Assembly (NCBI RefSeq): GCF_004362515.1
Contig: NZ_SNXU01000001.1
Span: forward strand, 3,658,001-3,722,000
Direction of reading: 5' to 3'
DNA from: Actinokineospora alba
Lineage (GTDB): Bacteria > Actinomycetota > Actinomycetes > Mycobacteriales > Pseudonocardiaceae
Length of the DNA stretch: 64,000 nt
In this document: positions 23,793-32,060 of the stretch, one piece after another
Layout of the letters: each line of letters starts with the position of its first letter
Position numbering within the stretch: position 1 is the stretch's first letter
The notes under the pieces: model-generated
Database searches by the model: none
What the model saw: only the letters and a program-made list of their open reading frames with translations
Told to the model about the DNA's origin: nothing
Position numbers and translations under genes: made by a program

Positions 23793-25244
23793 CTACTCCA
23801 CCGCGAGAGCGAACTCCGGTGCCATCACCGGCTCCTCACGCCGCCCCAAGACCCCCGACAGGGCGACCAGCAGCCCCAGCACGGAGATCCCGGTGACCAC
23901 CAGCAACGCGGGCGTCAGCCCGGTGAGCAGTGCGGCACGGGAGGCCTCGCTGCCACCGTTCGCGGTGAGGACCGCCGTGATCACCGCCAGCCCGATGGCG
24001 CCGCCGACCTGCACCGACGTGTTGAGCAGGCCGCCCGCGAGCCCCTGCTCGCTGTCCGCGACACCCGCGGTCGCCTGGATGTTCAGCGAGGAGAACGCCA
24101 GGGTGAAGCCGATGCCGAGCAGGACCATGCTCGGCAGCACCGCGCCGAAGTAGCCGGAGTGCTCGTCGACGCCGAGGAACAGTGCGTACCCGACGACGTG
24201 CGCGGCGACGCCGGCGAGGATGGTGCGCGGCGTCCCGAAACGGTTGATCAGGGGTTCGACCCGGGGCGAGCCGAACGCGACGATCGCGGCCGCCGGAAGG
24301 AACCCGAGCGCGGTCTGCAGCGGAGACCAGCCCAGGACCGACTGCAGGTAGAGCATCACCACGAACTGGAAGCCGATGTACCCGCCGAAGAACAGCGCCC
24401 CGCCCAGGTTGGCGCGGGCGAGCGGTCCCGACTTGAGAATGCCGAGCCGCAGCAGCGGGTGCGTGCTGCGCTTCTCGATGATCACGAAGGTGGTGAGCAG
24501 CGCCAGGGCCAGGGCGAACGAGATCAGCGTGCGCGGTTCGGCCCAGCCGACCTCGGGTGCCTCGACCACGGCGAACACCAGCAGCAGCGAGCCCGCGGCC
24601 CCGGTGATGGCGCCGGGCAGGTCGTAGCCCGCGCCGGTGCGTTCCGGCCGGTAATCGGGGATCAGCTTGATGGCGGCGACCAGTGCGGCGATCGCGATCG
24701 GGACCGGCAGCAGGAACGTCCACCGCCAGCCGACCTCGGTCAGCAGGCCGGAGAAGACGAGACCGGCGGAGTACCCGCTGGCGCCGAACACCGCGAAGAT
24801 GCCGATCGCCTTGTTGCGTGCCGGGCCCTCACGGAATGTCGTGGTGATGATGGAGAGTGCGGCGGGCGCGGTGAACGCGGCCGCGACGCCCTTGATGAAC
24901 CGGCTCGCGATCAGCAGCGCGCCGTTGTCGACGAGGCCGCCGAGCAGCGAGGCGACCGCGAAGACGGCGACCGCGATGAGGAACACCCGGCGCCTGCCGA
25001 GCAGGTCGGCGGTGCGGCCACCGAGCAGGAGCAGACCGCCGTAGCCGAGGACGTAGCCGCTGACGATCCACTGCAGCGCGCTGGTCGAAAGGCCGAGCTC
25101 GGCCCGGATGGACGGGAGGGCGACGCCGACCATGGAGACGTCGAGCGCGTCGAGGCCGATGACGGTGGACACGGTCAGGAGGACGCCCCAGAGGCGTGCG
25201 TCCCACCGTGTGGAGGTGGTGGACAGCTGGGTGGAAGAACTCAT
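23793..25244 (-). CDS. MFS drug:H+ antiporter, DHA2 (14-TM, EmrB/QacA) family
   Basis: 483 residues and about 14 hydrophobic segments. Motif A is GGRTADLLGRRRVFL, motif C-like G-rich helix GIFAVFGASGYSAGLVFSG is in helix 5, and the N-terminal VSTVIGLDALDVSMVGVALP matches the DHA2 motif D1. It would export hydrophobic drugs or antiseptics using the proton gradient. The ATG at 25244 is set by the divergent marR arrangement; only 85 bp separate the two starts. A dyad in that gap is the probable operator, so expression likely rises when the MarR protein binds ligand. Confidence 0.92.
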   Translation of the reverse strand: MSSSTQLSTTSTRWDARLWGVLLTVSTVIGLDALDVSMVGVALPSIRAELGLSTSALQWIVSGYVLGYGGLLLLGGRTADLLGRRRVFLIAVAVFAVASLLGGLVDNGALLIASRFIKGVAAAFTAPAALSIITTTFREGPARNKAIGIFAVFGASGYSAGLVFSGLLTEVGWRWTFLLPVPIAIAALVAAIKLIPDYRPERTGAGYDLPGAITGAAGSLLLVFAVVEAPEVGWAEPRTLISFALALALLTTFVIIEKRSTHPLLRLGILKSGPLARANLGGALFFGGYIGFQFVVMLYLQSVLGWSPLQTALGFLPAAAIVAFGSPRVEPLINRFGTPRTILAGVAAHVVGYALFLGVDEHSGYFGAVLPSMVLLGIGFTLAFSSLNIQATAGVADSEQGLAGGLLNTSVQVGGAIGLAVITAVLTANGGSEASRAALLTGLTPALLVVTGISVLGLLVALSGVLGRREEPVMAPEFALAVE

Positions 25245-25279
25245 GATCTGCACGCTACATGCATACGCATCTAATGCCA

Positions 25280-25309
25280 ACGAATTAAATGTGTTTGCAT
25301 CAAATTCGT
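25280..25309. promoter_or_regulatory. MarR operator-like dyad in the MFS/marR divergent promoter
   Basis: ACGAATT (25280-25286) and AATTCGT (25303-25309) form the outer arms of a 30-bp imperfect palindrome, 20 of 30 positions symmetric, in an AT-rich gap. A TTGCAT (25295-25300) and GATACT (25316-25321) overlap or follow it and look like the rightward promoter. Its transcription start would fall on or next to the marR GTG, so that mRNA is probably leaderless. Confidence 0.6.
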
Positions 25310-25329
25310 CTGCATGATACTTTGGCGCG

Positions 25330-25713
25330 GTGAGCGAACTCGCCGATGAGGGTCTGGTGCGGCAGTGGCGTGGCCTTCTCGCCCGCCACGCGGCGGTGTT
25401 CGGCGCGCTCGAATGCGAGCTGCAAACCAAGCATGGCCTCGGTGTCAGCGAGTTCGAGGCCCTGGAGCGACTGGCCACCGGCGATGAGAAGTGCCGCGGC
25501 GCCGATCTCACCGAGGCGGTCCACCTGAGCCAGAGTGCCACGTCCCGCCTTGTCGCTCGGATGGAGCGCGAGGGCCTGGTCGAGCGCGCGATGTGCGAGT
25601 TGGACCGCCGCGGCATCTTCGTGTCGCTGACCGAAGCGGGTCTTCAGCGCTACGAGCAGGCCAAGCCGACGCACCGGGCGATCCTCAGGGAAACGCTGGC
25701 TTCGGACGACTGA
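25330..25713 (+). CDS. MarR-family transcriptional regulator
   Basis: 127 residues, slightly short for MarR. The winged helix is clear: GADLTEAVHLSQSATSRLVA (helix-turn-helix), MEREGLVERAMCELDRRGIFV (wing with the conserved Asp-Arg). It should repress the divergent MFS pump and itself from the intergenic dyad. The GTG at 25330 has no ribosome site but lies about 8 bases after a minus-10, consistent with leaderless translation. C-terminal helix is truncated relative to larger relatives. Confidence 0.9.
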   Translation: MSELADEGLVRQWRGLLARHAAVFGALECELQTKHGLGVSEFEALERLATGDEKCRGADLTEAVHLSQSATSRLVARMEREGLVERAMCELDRRGIFVSLTEAGLQRYEQAKPTHRAILRETLASDD

Positions 25714-25769
25714 TTCCGCCGCGGGCTGGGTAACCGGTCCCCGGCAGGAAACGTCTGGAGGAGGTCGTC

Positions 25770-26096
25770 ATGCCGCAGCGGGCGTGGAGCGCGAAGCGGG
25801 AGCGCCAGTACGAGCACATCAAGGAAGGCCTGCTCGACCGCGGGGAGACCGAGGACACGGCGGAGGAGATCGCCGCGCGCACGGTCAACAAGGAGCGGGC
25901 ACGGGCGGGCGAGGCTGAGGAAGCGAGCCGTACGTCTACTTCGGACATTTCGTCGGGTCGGAGGGGTGGGTTGCGGTCGCACAAGGGGCCTGGTGGGCGG
26001 ACCCGGGATCAGCTTTACAACGAGGCTCGGGAGAAGGGGATCGAGGGGCGGTCGAAGATGACCAAGGCTCAGTTGGAGAAGGCTGTGGGGCGTTGA
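25770..26096 (+). CDS. small basic protein with C-terminal Rho-N/SAP-like motif
   Basis: 108 residues. The N-terminal half (WSAKRERQYEHIKEGLLDRG then EEIAARTVNKERAR) matches the plasmid-stabilisation/ChaB-like small actinobacterial family. The C-terminal RTRDQLYNEAREKGIEGRSK plus MTKAQLEKAV forms a helix-extended-helix motif as in Rho-N/SAP domains that bind nucleic acid. A shorter relative lies at 62326 with the same ending. ATG 25770 follows GGAGGAGG, a strong ribosome site. The function is unknown; a nucleic-acid-binding stress protein is likely. GC3 falls in the last third. Confidence 0.8.
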   Translation: MPQRAWSAKRERQYEHIKEGLLDRGETEDTAEEIAARTVNKERARAGEAEEASRTSTSDISSGRRGGLRSHKGPGGRTRDQLYNEAREKGIEGRSKMTKAQLEKAVGR

Positions 26097-26157
26097 TTCT
26101 CTTTGGCTCCCAAGGGAATCGGGCTCCCTCGGGGTGGATCTCCCTCGGCCTCAAGTG

Positions 26158-26306
26158 TTTAACTCTCGATCATCGGTGTCAAGGGCGGCGCGAGCGCCGT
26201 CGCTTCGCGATCAGCGGAGCTGACCCTTGACACCGATGATCGAGAGTTAACGATGGCCAGGACGAGGGGCAGGGGGAAGAGCAGGGATTAAAAGCATCGT
26301 TGGGTG
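26158..26306. repeat. structured dispersed repeat, copy B (27-bp perfect stem)
   Basis: Arms 26158-26185 and 26224-26250 pair over 27 bp without mismatch around a 38-nt loop, which carries its own GC hairpin and a TCGCTTCGCGA motif. The tail (26255-26306) matches that of copy A. CTCCCTCGG occurs twice upstream (26124, 26140), echoing the CTCCCTCTGGC run before copy A. Like copy A it lies between convergent genes (here a small basic protein and a TetR regulator). Confidence 0.85.
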
Positions 26307-26334
26307 GCCAGGTGCTTGTTGGGCTCTCCGCCGG

Positions 26335-27021
26335 CTAGTGCGGTTGTGAGGTCCAGGCCTGGTTGTGGAGGCGTTCGAAGCCGTCCAGGAGCACGTCCAA
26401 GGCGAACTCGAACTCGAACTGGTCGTCGCAACCTTTGCCGACCGACGAATCCTGGTCGTGGGCGGTGGTGGTGGCCAGTTCGGCGATGTGTGGGTACTTC
26501 TCGGCGAACTGGGCGAACATGGCCTCGCGGGTGGCCGGGTCCTCGGGGGGTGGGGGAGTCGGGAACACCTCCTGGGTGAATCCCCACATCCGGCTGCCGA
26601 GCGCGTGCATCACGTGGTGGGTCAGGTCGATGGAGAAGCCGCCCGCCCGGAACATCCCGATCAGCGAGTCCATGTACGCGAGCACGACCGGGGTGGCGTG
26701 GGCGCGCGACTCGATCACCTGGGACGCCCAGCGGTGGCGCAGCAGTGCTTCCCGGGCGGAGAGCACACGCTGGCGGATCGCGGATTTCCAGTCGGTGTCG
26801 GCCACCGGAGCGGCTATCTCCCCGACGATGACCTCGACCATGCCGTCAAGCAGTTCTTCCTTGTTGGCCACGTGCTTGTAGAGCGCCATGGGCACGACAC
26901 CCAGCTCTTGCGCGAGGTTGCGCATACTCAACGACTCGATGCCGACGTCGTCGGCGAGTGCCACGGCGGCGCGCAGGACGCGGTCGCGGTTCAGCGGGAC
27001 GCGACGTGGATCGCTTGACAT
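26335..27021 (-). CDS. TetR/AcrR-family regulator with TetR-type C-terminal domain
   Basis: 228 residues. The HTH is at about 10-55 (RDRVLRAAVALADDVG, LSMRNLAQELGVVPMALYKH, NKEELLDGM), with VPMALYKHV as recognition helix. The C-terminal region (about 85-225) matches the TetR_C ligand domain, including HALGSRMWGFTQEVF. ATG 27021 is 22 bp after the NlpC/P60 stop on the same strand, so it may be the last gene of the pgs-type operon. An 8-bp palindrome GTGTACAC (27022-27029) next to GTATAC sits directly before its start and could be an autoregulatory site. Confidence 0.88.
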   Translation of the reverse strand: MSSDPRRVPLNRDRVLRAAVALADDVGIESLSMRNLAQELGVVPMALYKHVANKEELLDGMVEVIVGEIAAPVADTDWKSAIRQRVLSAREALLRHRWASQVIESRAHATPVVLAYMDSLIGMFRAGGFSIDLTHHVMHALGSRMWGFTQEVFPTPPPPEDPATREAMFAQFAEKYPHIAELATTTAHDQDSSVGKGCDDQFEFEFALDVLLDGFERLHNQAWTSQPH

Positions 27022-27043
27022 GTGTACACCGTATACCCGCAGT

Positions 27044-28078
27044 TCAGACGCGGCGGGCTGTGCGCCAGGCGCGCGAGTAGTGCCCGTCGTCGTCGAGTAG
27101 TGACGTGCCGCCGAGGTCGCCCATGGTGGGGCCGTTGGCGCGTTCCCGGCTGGAGACGAACCGGTGGTGCCCGTCGGTGTCGATGCCCAGGTAGATCCCG
27201 GAGTGGTCGACCTGGGTGTCGCCGTCCTCGGACTCGAAGAACACCAGGTCCCCAGGCTGGAGCCGGGCGTATTCGGTGGTCGTCGTATGGGTGTTGGGCA
27301 CGAGGACGACCCCGGGGCCGGACTCGGCCATCGCGTAGGCGCGTCGGGGCAGTCCCGGCCCGGGATCGTTGCCGCCGCGCAGCGGGTAGCCCCCGCGATA
27401 GCCGAAGACGAGGCGGACGAAGCCGGAGCAGTCGGCGGCGCCGTGGCGGGTGCGGTCGGGTTTGCGCTTGGTGCCGTCGGGGAAGGTCCACGCGACGCCG
27501 AGGTAGTCGAGGAAGTCCGACCGCTCCAGCCGTCCGGCGCCGGACGCCGCGACGGGCCCGAACGCGGCGTCGCCACGGAACCGGACGCCCTTGCCGTCGT
27601 GCTCGATCGGTGCGCCGTCGAGGTACTGGGTCGCGATCGCGAGCAGGTCGGGCTCGCGCTCGTCGCGGGCCTTGGCGAGCCAGGGGCCGAACCAGGGCGC
27701 GTCCTCCTCGCCCGCCCGCCACTCGGTGGGCAGCAGCCGGACCCAGGTGCTGGTCACCACGGCCGCGGTGGTCGTCTTCGGCTCGCTGAAGGTGCGGCGC
27801 GGCCCGGTGATCGCCACGGTCCGGGCGCCGTCGGTCAGGGTGGCCAGGACCGCGCCCGCCGCGGTCCGCACGACCGTGCGGTCCGGCCCGCTCAGCCGCT
27901 CGTAGCGCAGGGCCCCGGCCGGGTCGGGGCCGCGCGAGTCGGTGACCAGGGTGGTCGACGCCTGCCCGTCGGCCGCGCCGCCGACCTCCCGGGCGAAGTG
28001 GAACACGCCCCACACGGCCAGGCCGATGGTGACGGTGAAGACGGTGGCTCGGGTGATCCTCGCCGCGGTCTGGGTCAT
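27044..28078 (-). CDS. membrane-anchored NlpC/P60 family hydrolase
   Basis: 344 residues. One N-terminal hydrophobic segment (about 8-28) acts as anchor or signal. The C-terminal NlpC/P60 domain shows the nucleophile Cys217 in GAADCSGFVRL and the His292 in VDHSGIYLGID, plus ARLQPGDLVFF before it. Such peptidases cut gamma-D-Glu-meso-DAP bonds in murein, and B. subtilis PgdS of this fold cuts gamma-polyglutamate. It follows pgsC by 8 bp, so a role in trimming or releasing the polymer is the best guess. The about 110-residue region between anchor and catalytic domain has no recognised motif. Confidence 0.88.
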   Translation of the reverse strand: MTQTAARITRATVFTVTIGLAVWGVFHFAREVGGAADGQASTTLVTDSRGPDPAGALRYERLSGPDRTVVRTAAGAVLATLTDGARTVAITGPRRTFSEPKTTTAAVVTSTWVRLLPTEWRAGEEDAPWFGPWLAKARDEREPDLLAIATQYLDGAPIEHDGKGVRFRGDAAFGPVAASGAGRLERSDFLDYLGVAWTFPDGTKRKPDRTRHGAADCSGFVRLVFGYRGGYPLRGGNDPGPGLPRRAYAMAESGPGVVLVPNTHTTTTEYARLQPGDLVFFESEDGDTQVDHSGIYLGIDTDGHHRFVSSRERANGPTMGDLGGTSLLDDDGHYSRAWRTARRV

Positions 28079-28086
28079 GGTGTCCC

Positions 28087-28581
28087 TCAGATGGTCGGCA
28101 CGATGCCGGCGAGCACGCCGGTCGCGAGGATGCCGTAGGCGGCGAAGCTGACCGTGCTGGTCGCCAGGAGCGTCGCGCCGGGCGGCTGGCGGACGAGTTG
28201 ATAGGCGATCAGACCCGGCACGACGAACCCGAGCGTCTGGTGGGCGAACAGCAGCGGATAGTCGTGTTGGATGACCAGGACCATCGTCGTCTGCAGCAGC
28301 ACCCCGGTCAGGACCACCGCCGCGAACAGTCGCTTGCCGTAGAGGATCACCAGCCGCTGCAGCACTTTCGTCGCACCGAAGGTCAGGCCGGTCATCACCA
28401 CGACGATGCCCGCGCGCCGGTAGTCCTCGACCAGGGTCAGCGCGAGCCAGCCCGGGGTGATCATGCCGCCGGGGGAGAGGTTGGTCGTCAGGTAGCAGAC
28501 CAGCGAGAGCACCAGGCCGATCGCCAGGCCGATCGTGGCGATCTCGGGCGACAGTTCGCCGCCGATTCCGTGGCCGGTCAA
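28087..28581 (-). CDS. pgsC: PgsC/CapC-like poly-gamma-glutamate synthesis membrane protein
   Basis: 164 residues with about five hydrophobic helices. NLSPGGMITPGWLALTL is the CapC/PgsC signature, and LLFAHQTLGFVVPGLIAYQL corresponds to its last helices. In Bacillus PgsC forms the membrane part of the synthase with PgsB. The start overlaps the pgsB stop by 4 bp (28578-28581), so the two are translationally coupled. Length is close to Bacillus CapC (about 150). Confidence 0.88.
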   Translation of the reverse strand: MTGHGIGGELSPEIATIGLAIGLVLSLVCYLTTNLSPGGMITPGWLALTLVEDYRRAGIVVVMTGLTFGATKVLQRLVILYGKRLFAAVVLTGVLLQTTMVLVIQHDYPLLFAHQTLGFVVPGLIAYQLVRQPPGATLLATSTVSFAAYGILATGVLAGIVPTI

Positions 28582-29804
28582 GGGGTTCTCCGTTCCGAGG
28601 ACACCTCAGTACCGGCGAGTGCTGGGGTGTCGAGGGGGTCAAGGGTGTCGAGGGCGGCGAGCAGCAGTTCGCCTTGGCCGTGGATGTTGCCGATGGCGAC
28701 CAGCGAGGCGGCCGTGTCGACGCCCGCCACGATCGCCTCCACCAGTTCGGCGGGCGGCCTGCCGCCGCCGAGGTCGGCGACGATTCCCTGCCACCGCTGG
28801 GGAATCGCCTGTCGAGCGCTGCGCGTCGGCTCACCGATCAGCACGACCCGCTCCGGGTCGAGGTCGGCGATCAAGGCGCCCATCTGCGCGTTGCGCTCGA
28901 TCCGGTCCGGCCTGCAGTTGATCACCACGTGCAGCGGGCGTTCGATGGCGCCGCGGTCGAGCAGCTGCGCGATGTTCATCAGGGTCGACTCGGGGTCGTT
29001 GGCGGCGAACACGTTCGCCACCCGCAGGGACTTCTCGCCGTGCCGGTAGCGTTTGACGACCAGCACGCCGGGGTCCGGCGGCGCCGCCCACATGCCTTGC
29101 AGGGCAAGGGTTCGGCTGACCCCGAGCAGGTCGGCCACGGCCAGCGCGATCGCCACGTTCTCCTTGAAGGTGATCCAGCTGAACCCGGCCATCTCCGCGT
29201 CGGACACCGACTCCGGTGCCACGGCGATCAGCTCGCAGTCGCGCCGTTCGGCCTCGCGTCGCAGGATGGGCAGCCGCTCGCGCTCGGCGGTGACGCAGAT
29301 GCCGCCGACCGGCATGGACCGGCTCAGCGACCGGGCGACGTCGTCGAGGGTGGGGCCCATCTCGGCGAGGTGGTCCTCGCGAACGTTGCACAGCACGCCG
29401 ATGGTCGAGCGGACCAGCTTGCGCTGGTTGATCTCCTGCAGTTCCGGCATGACCGCCATGCACTCGATGACCAACGCGTCGGGTCGGTAGGCCGCGGCCT
29501 TGCGCACGATGCCGATCTGCTCGACCACGTTGGCGATGCCGAACTTGCGGTACACCGGTTCCTCGCTGCCGTCCGGGTGGATGAACCGCGCCGCGGTGCC
29601 GGTCGTCTTCGCCACGGTCACCAGGCCGCCGCCGCGCAGCGCGCCCGCACACAGCCGGGTGATCGAGCTCTTGCCGCGGATGCCGTTGACCAGCACCCGG
29701 TGCTCCATCCGCCGCAGGTTCGCGTAATGCCTGCGCTGCTCGACCATCCCGCTCACCAGCAGGCCCACGCACGACAGGAGCAGCACGCAGTAGAGGAAGG
29801 TCAT
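28578..29804 (-). CDS. pgsB: PgsB/CapB-like poly-gamma-glutamate synthase (Mur-ligase-type)
   Basis: 408 residues. After one N-terminal membrane helix (about 4-20) comes the ATP loop NGIRGKSSITRL (residues 40-51) characteristic of CapB/PgsB. VIECMAVMPELQEINQRKLV and CNVREDHLAEMG match the Mur-ligase-like active site. It would activate the gamma-carboxyl of glutamate with ATP and elongate a gamma-linked chain at the membrane. Start overlaps the stop of the upstream sensor gene (ATGA). No PgsA/CapA or PgsE gene is nearby, so transport and attachment must differ from Bacillus. The identity of the residues polymerised is not provable from sequence. Confidence 0.92.
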   Translation of the reverse strand: MTFLYCVLLLSCVGLLVSGMVEQRRHYANLRRMEHRVLVNGIRGKSSITRLCAGALRGGGLVTVAKTTGTAARFIHPDGSEEPVYRKFGIANVVEQIGIVRKAAAYRPDALVIECMAVMPELQEINQRKLVRSTIGVLCNVREDHLAEMGPTLDDVARSLSRSMPVGGICVTAERERLPILRREAERRDCELIAVAPESVSDAEMAGFSWITFKENVAIALAVADLLGVSRTLALQGMWAAPPDPGVLVVKRYRHGEKSLRVANVFAANDPESTLMNIAQLLDRGAIERPLHVVINCRPDRIERNAQMGALIADLDPERVVLIGEPTRSARQAIPQRWQGIVADLGGGRPPAELVEAIVAGVDTAASLVAIGNIHGQGELLLAALDTLDPLDTPALAGTEVSSERRTP

Positions 29805-31933
29805 CGGCGCAGCGCCTCCGGCCGCCGCACCGGCGTGGGCGCGTCGATGCGGGTGATCAACACGGTGGCCTCCATGGCCGTCCCACGCGGCCGCCGGACC
29901 TCGCCGAGCCGGTCGATCCCGTCGACGACACCCTGACGGCAGATCTCCAGGCAGGACACCAGAGTCCCGATCTGGTCGTGCCGCTGCGGGTAGAGGACCG
30001 TGTCGAGATCGCCCGCGACCAGCCGGTCGGCCCGCTGGGCGAGTGCGCGCAGCGGCCGGACCAGGACGAAGTGGTGCCAGCCGAACAGCAGCATGGCGAG
30101 CAGCACGCCGATCAGGCTGACGACGAAAGCGTTGCGCCGCAGCGTGTTGTCGGCGAGCGCCAGTTCGCCGACCGGCTTCTCCGCCACGACCGACCAGCCG
30201 GACCCGGTGGCCTCCCCGCCGCGCAGAGCGGTCGCCACGACCACCGCCGAACCGTCGAGGACATGCGCGGTTCCGCCGCCCCGAACCGCTTCCACACCCT
30301 GGCGCAACCGGTCGGTGGAGACTTTCTCGAAGGCGACATAGCCGTCGGTCGCGGCGAGCGTGCGCAGGTCCGCGTCGAGCAGCCGCACCTTGCCGGGGGC
30401 CCGGCGCAGCAGCTCGGCGAGCCGGTCGACGTCGAACTCGCCGATCACCGCGGCGCCGCCGCTCAGCGGGACGTGCGCGTAGAGCACCGCGACGCGGCTG
30501 CCGCCGTCCTGGCGCACCCCGGCCTTCGGTGGCGGCGGGCCCGCCGCACGCAGCGGCTCGCGGCCCGCGACGTGCTGGGTGCGGCCGTCCTTGTCGACGA
30601 GATAGACGCTGCGGTAGCGCGATTGGGTCGCGTGCAGCCGATCGAGCACCGGCCGCAGCGCGGCGGTGTCCACGCCCTGGGTGAGGGTGGCCACCGCCTT
30701 GAGGTCGGCGAGGCCGCCGCCGAGGCTGTGCCGCAGTGTCTCGCCGGTACTGGCGGTCTGGTCGCGCAGTCCGGTGACGACCGACTCCGCGACGGTGACC
30801 TCGTGGCGGGTCGCGAGCAGGGCCATACCCGCCGACCAGCCCAGGACTCCCACGGTCGCGATGATCACGGCCGCGCGGGCCGACAGCCCGCGGCGCGGAC
30901 GGTCGCGCTGGGCGGGCTCCCCGCTCATCGTGGTCCGGCAGTGCTCGAACGCCAAGGCGATCCGCTGTGACTCGCGCGTGCGCGGAACCCGCACCGGCTT
31001 GGCGAGGTCGCCGTCGGCCACCTGAAGCGCGTCGGCGCGCAGCCGCAGGATCGGGGTCACCAGGCTGCGTCGGATCAGCAGGAAACCGAGCAGGGCCACC
31101 ACCGCGAGGGTGATCGCGGGCAGCACACCGACCGCGCCCGCCGCCGCCGCGCCGGTCGAGACCTGGGCGACGGCGACCACGGCCAGCCCGACCGGGCCCA
31201 GACCGGGTGCGGCCACGGGCGCGTAGCTGACCGCCGCACCGGACTCGCCGTGCAGAGTGCCGTGTCCGCCCTCGGTGGCCGCCGCGGCCGCTTGGGCGAC
31301 CAGCGGCATCACCTGTTCGGGAACCGGTCCGCGGGATTCGACCACCTGACCGGTCTTGGTCACCACGACCAGGCCCTGGCGCAGGTCGACGCGCGGCAGC
31401 CGGGCGCGGCTGGTGGCCACGAGCAGCCGGTCACCGGGCAGCGCGATCGCGGTCACCGCGCGCAGGTTCCCGTCGGCGTCGGAGATCGGTGCGACCGCCG
31501 CGTCGGAGACCGACGGGGGCAGCACCTCGATCGGCACTGGCTCGCCCATCGCCGCGATCAGTGTCCGGCTCTTCCCGTCGAGCACCACCGCGCCCCGCCA
31601 CTTGCGCACCTTGGCCAACCGGGCGAGCAAATCGTCGGGACCCACGGCCGGGACCGTGACCGCCACCCGCAGGTCGTCGGCGTTGTGGCCGATGGCCGCG
31701 CCCAGTGTCTGGCCGACGCCCTCGACGAGGTGCCGCTGCGACTCGGTGACCGCCTTCGGCACGGTGCCGCCGTCCGGCGTGCCGAGCAGCAGCACCGACA
31801 GGCATGCGAGCACCGCCAGCGACAGCGCGGTTGTCGTCGCGGCCACCCCCACACCGGATGGGAAGCCGCTTTCGGGCATTTGCGACGCGAGGACGCGGCC
31901 GCCGGATTTCCCCCGAGTACTCCTGGTCACCAT
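29801..31933 (-). CDS. dual Cache-HAMP membrane protein without output domain
   Basis: 710 residues built as two tandem halves: TM (about 30-52), extracellular domain, TM (264-287) and HAMP (288-335, with ALQVADGDLAKPV); then TM (353-374), extracellular sensor, TM (602-624) and HAMP (625-672, with RLVAGDLDTVLYP). The extracellular parts resemble Cache/PAS-like domains. The protein ends about 40 residues after the second HAMP, with no kinase, cyclase or chemotaxis output. It is first in the pgs operon and overlaps pgsB, so it may replace CapA as a structural or regulatory partner of the synthase. ATG 31933 follows GGGAG; the next codon, GTG, is an alternative start. Confidence 0.82.
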   Translation of the reverse strand: MVTRSTRGKSGGRVLASQMPESGFPSGVGVAATTTALSLAVLACLSVLLLGTPDGGTVPKAVTESQRHLVEGVGQTLGAAIGHNADDLRVAVTVPAVGPDDLLARLAKVRKWRGAVVLDGKSRTLIAAMGEPVPIEVLPPSVSDAAVAPISDADGNLRAVTAIALPGDRLLVATSRARLPRVDLRQGLVVVTKTGQVVESRGPVPEQVMPLVAQAAAAATEGGHGTLHGESGAAVSYAPVAAPGLGPVGLAVVAVAQVSTGAAAAGAVGVLPAITLAVVALLGFLLIRRSLVTPILRLRADALQVADGDLAKPVRVPRTRESQRIALAFEHCRTTMSGEPAQRDRPRRGLSARAAVIIATVGVLGWSAGMALLATRHEVTVAESVVTGLRDQTASTGETLRHSLGGGLADLKAVATLTQGVDTAALRPVLDRLHATQSRYRSVYLVDKDGRTQHVAGREPLRAAGPPPPKAGVRQDGGSRVAVLYAHVPLSGGAAVIGEFDVDRLAELLRRAPGKVRLLDADLRTLAATDGYVAFEKVSTDRLRQGVEAVRGGGTAHVLDGSAVVVATALRGGEATGSGWSVVAEKPVGELALADNTLRRNAFVVSLIGVLLAMLLFGWHHFVLVRPLRALAQRADRLVAGDLDTVLYPQRHDQIGTLVSCLEICRQGVVDGIDRLGEVRRPRGTAMEATVLITRIDAPTPVRRPEALRR

Positions 31934-32060
31934 TTCTCCCAGACATCGTCATCCGGTCACACCGAGTGGTGTCGCAACCCGAATGTGCGGACTGTATTAC
32001 AGCGACATTCCCGTTCGGGTGAAGAGGGGACGAACTGTTCGGTGGGCTAGTTTTGGGAAT

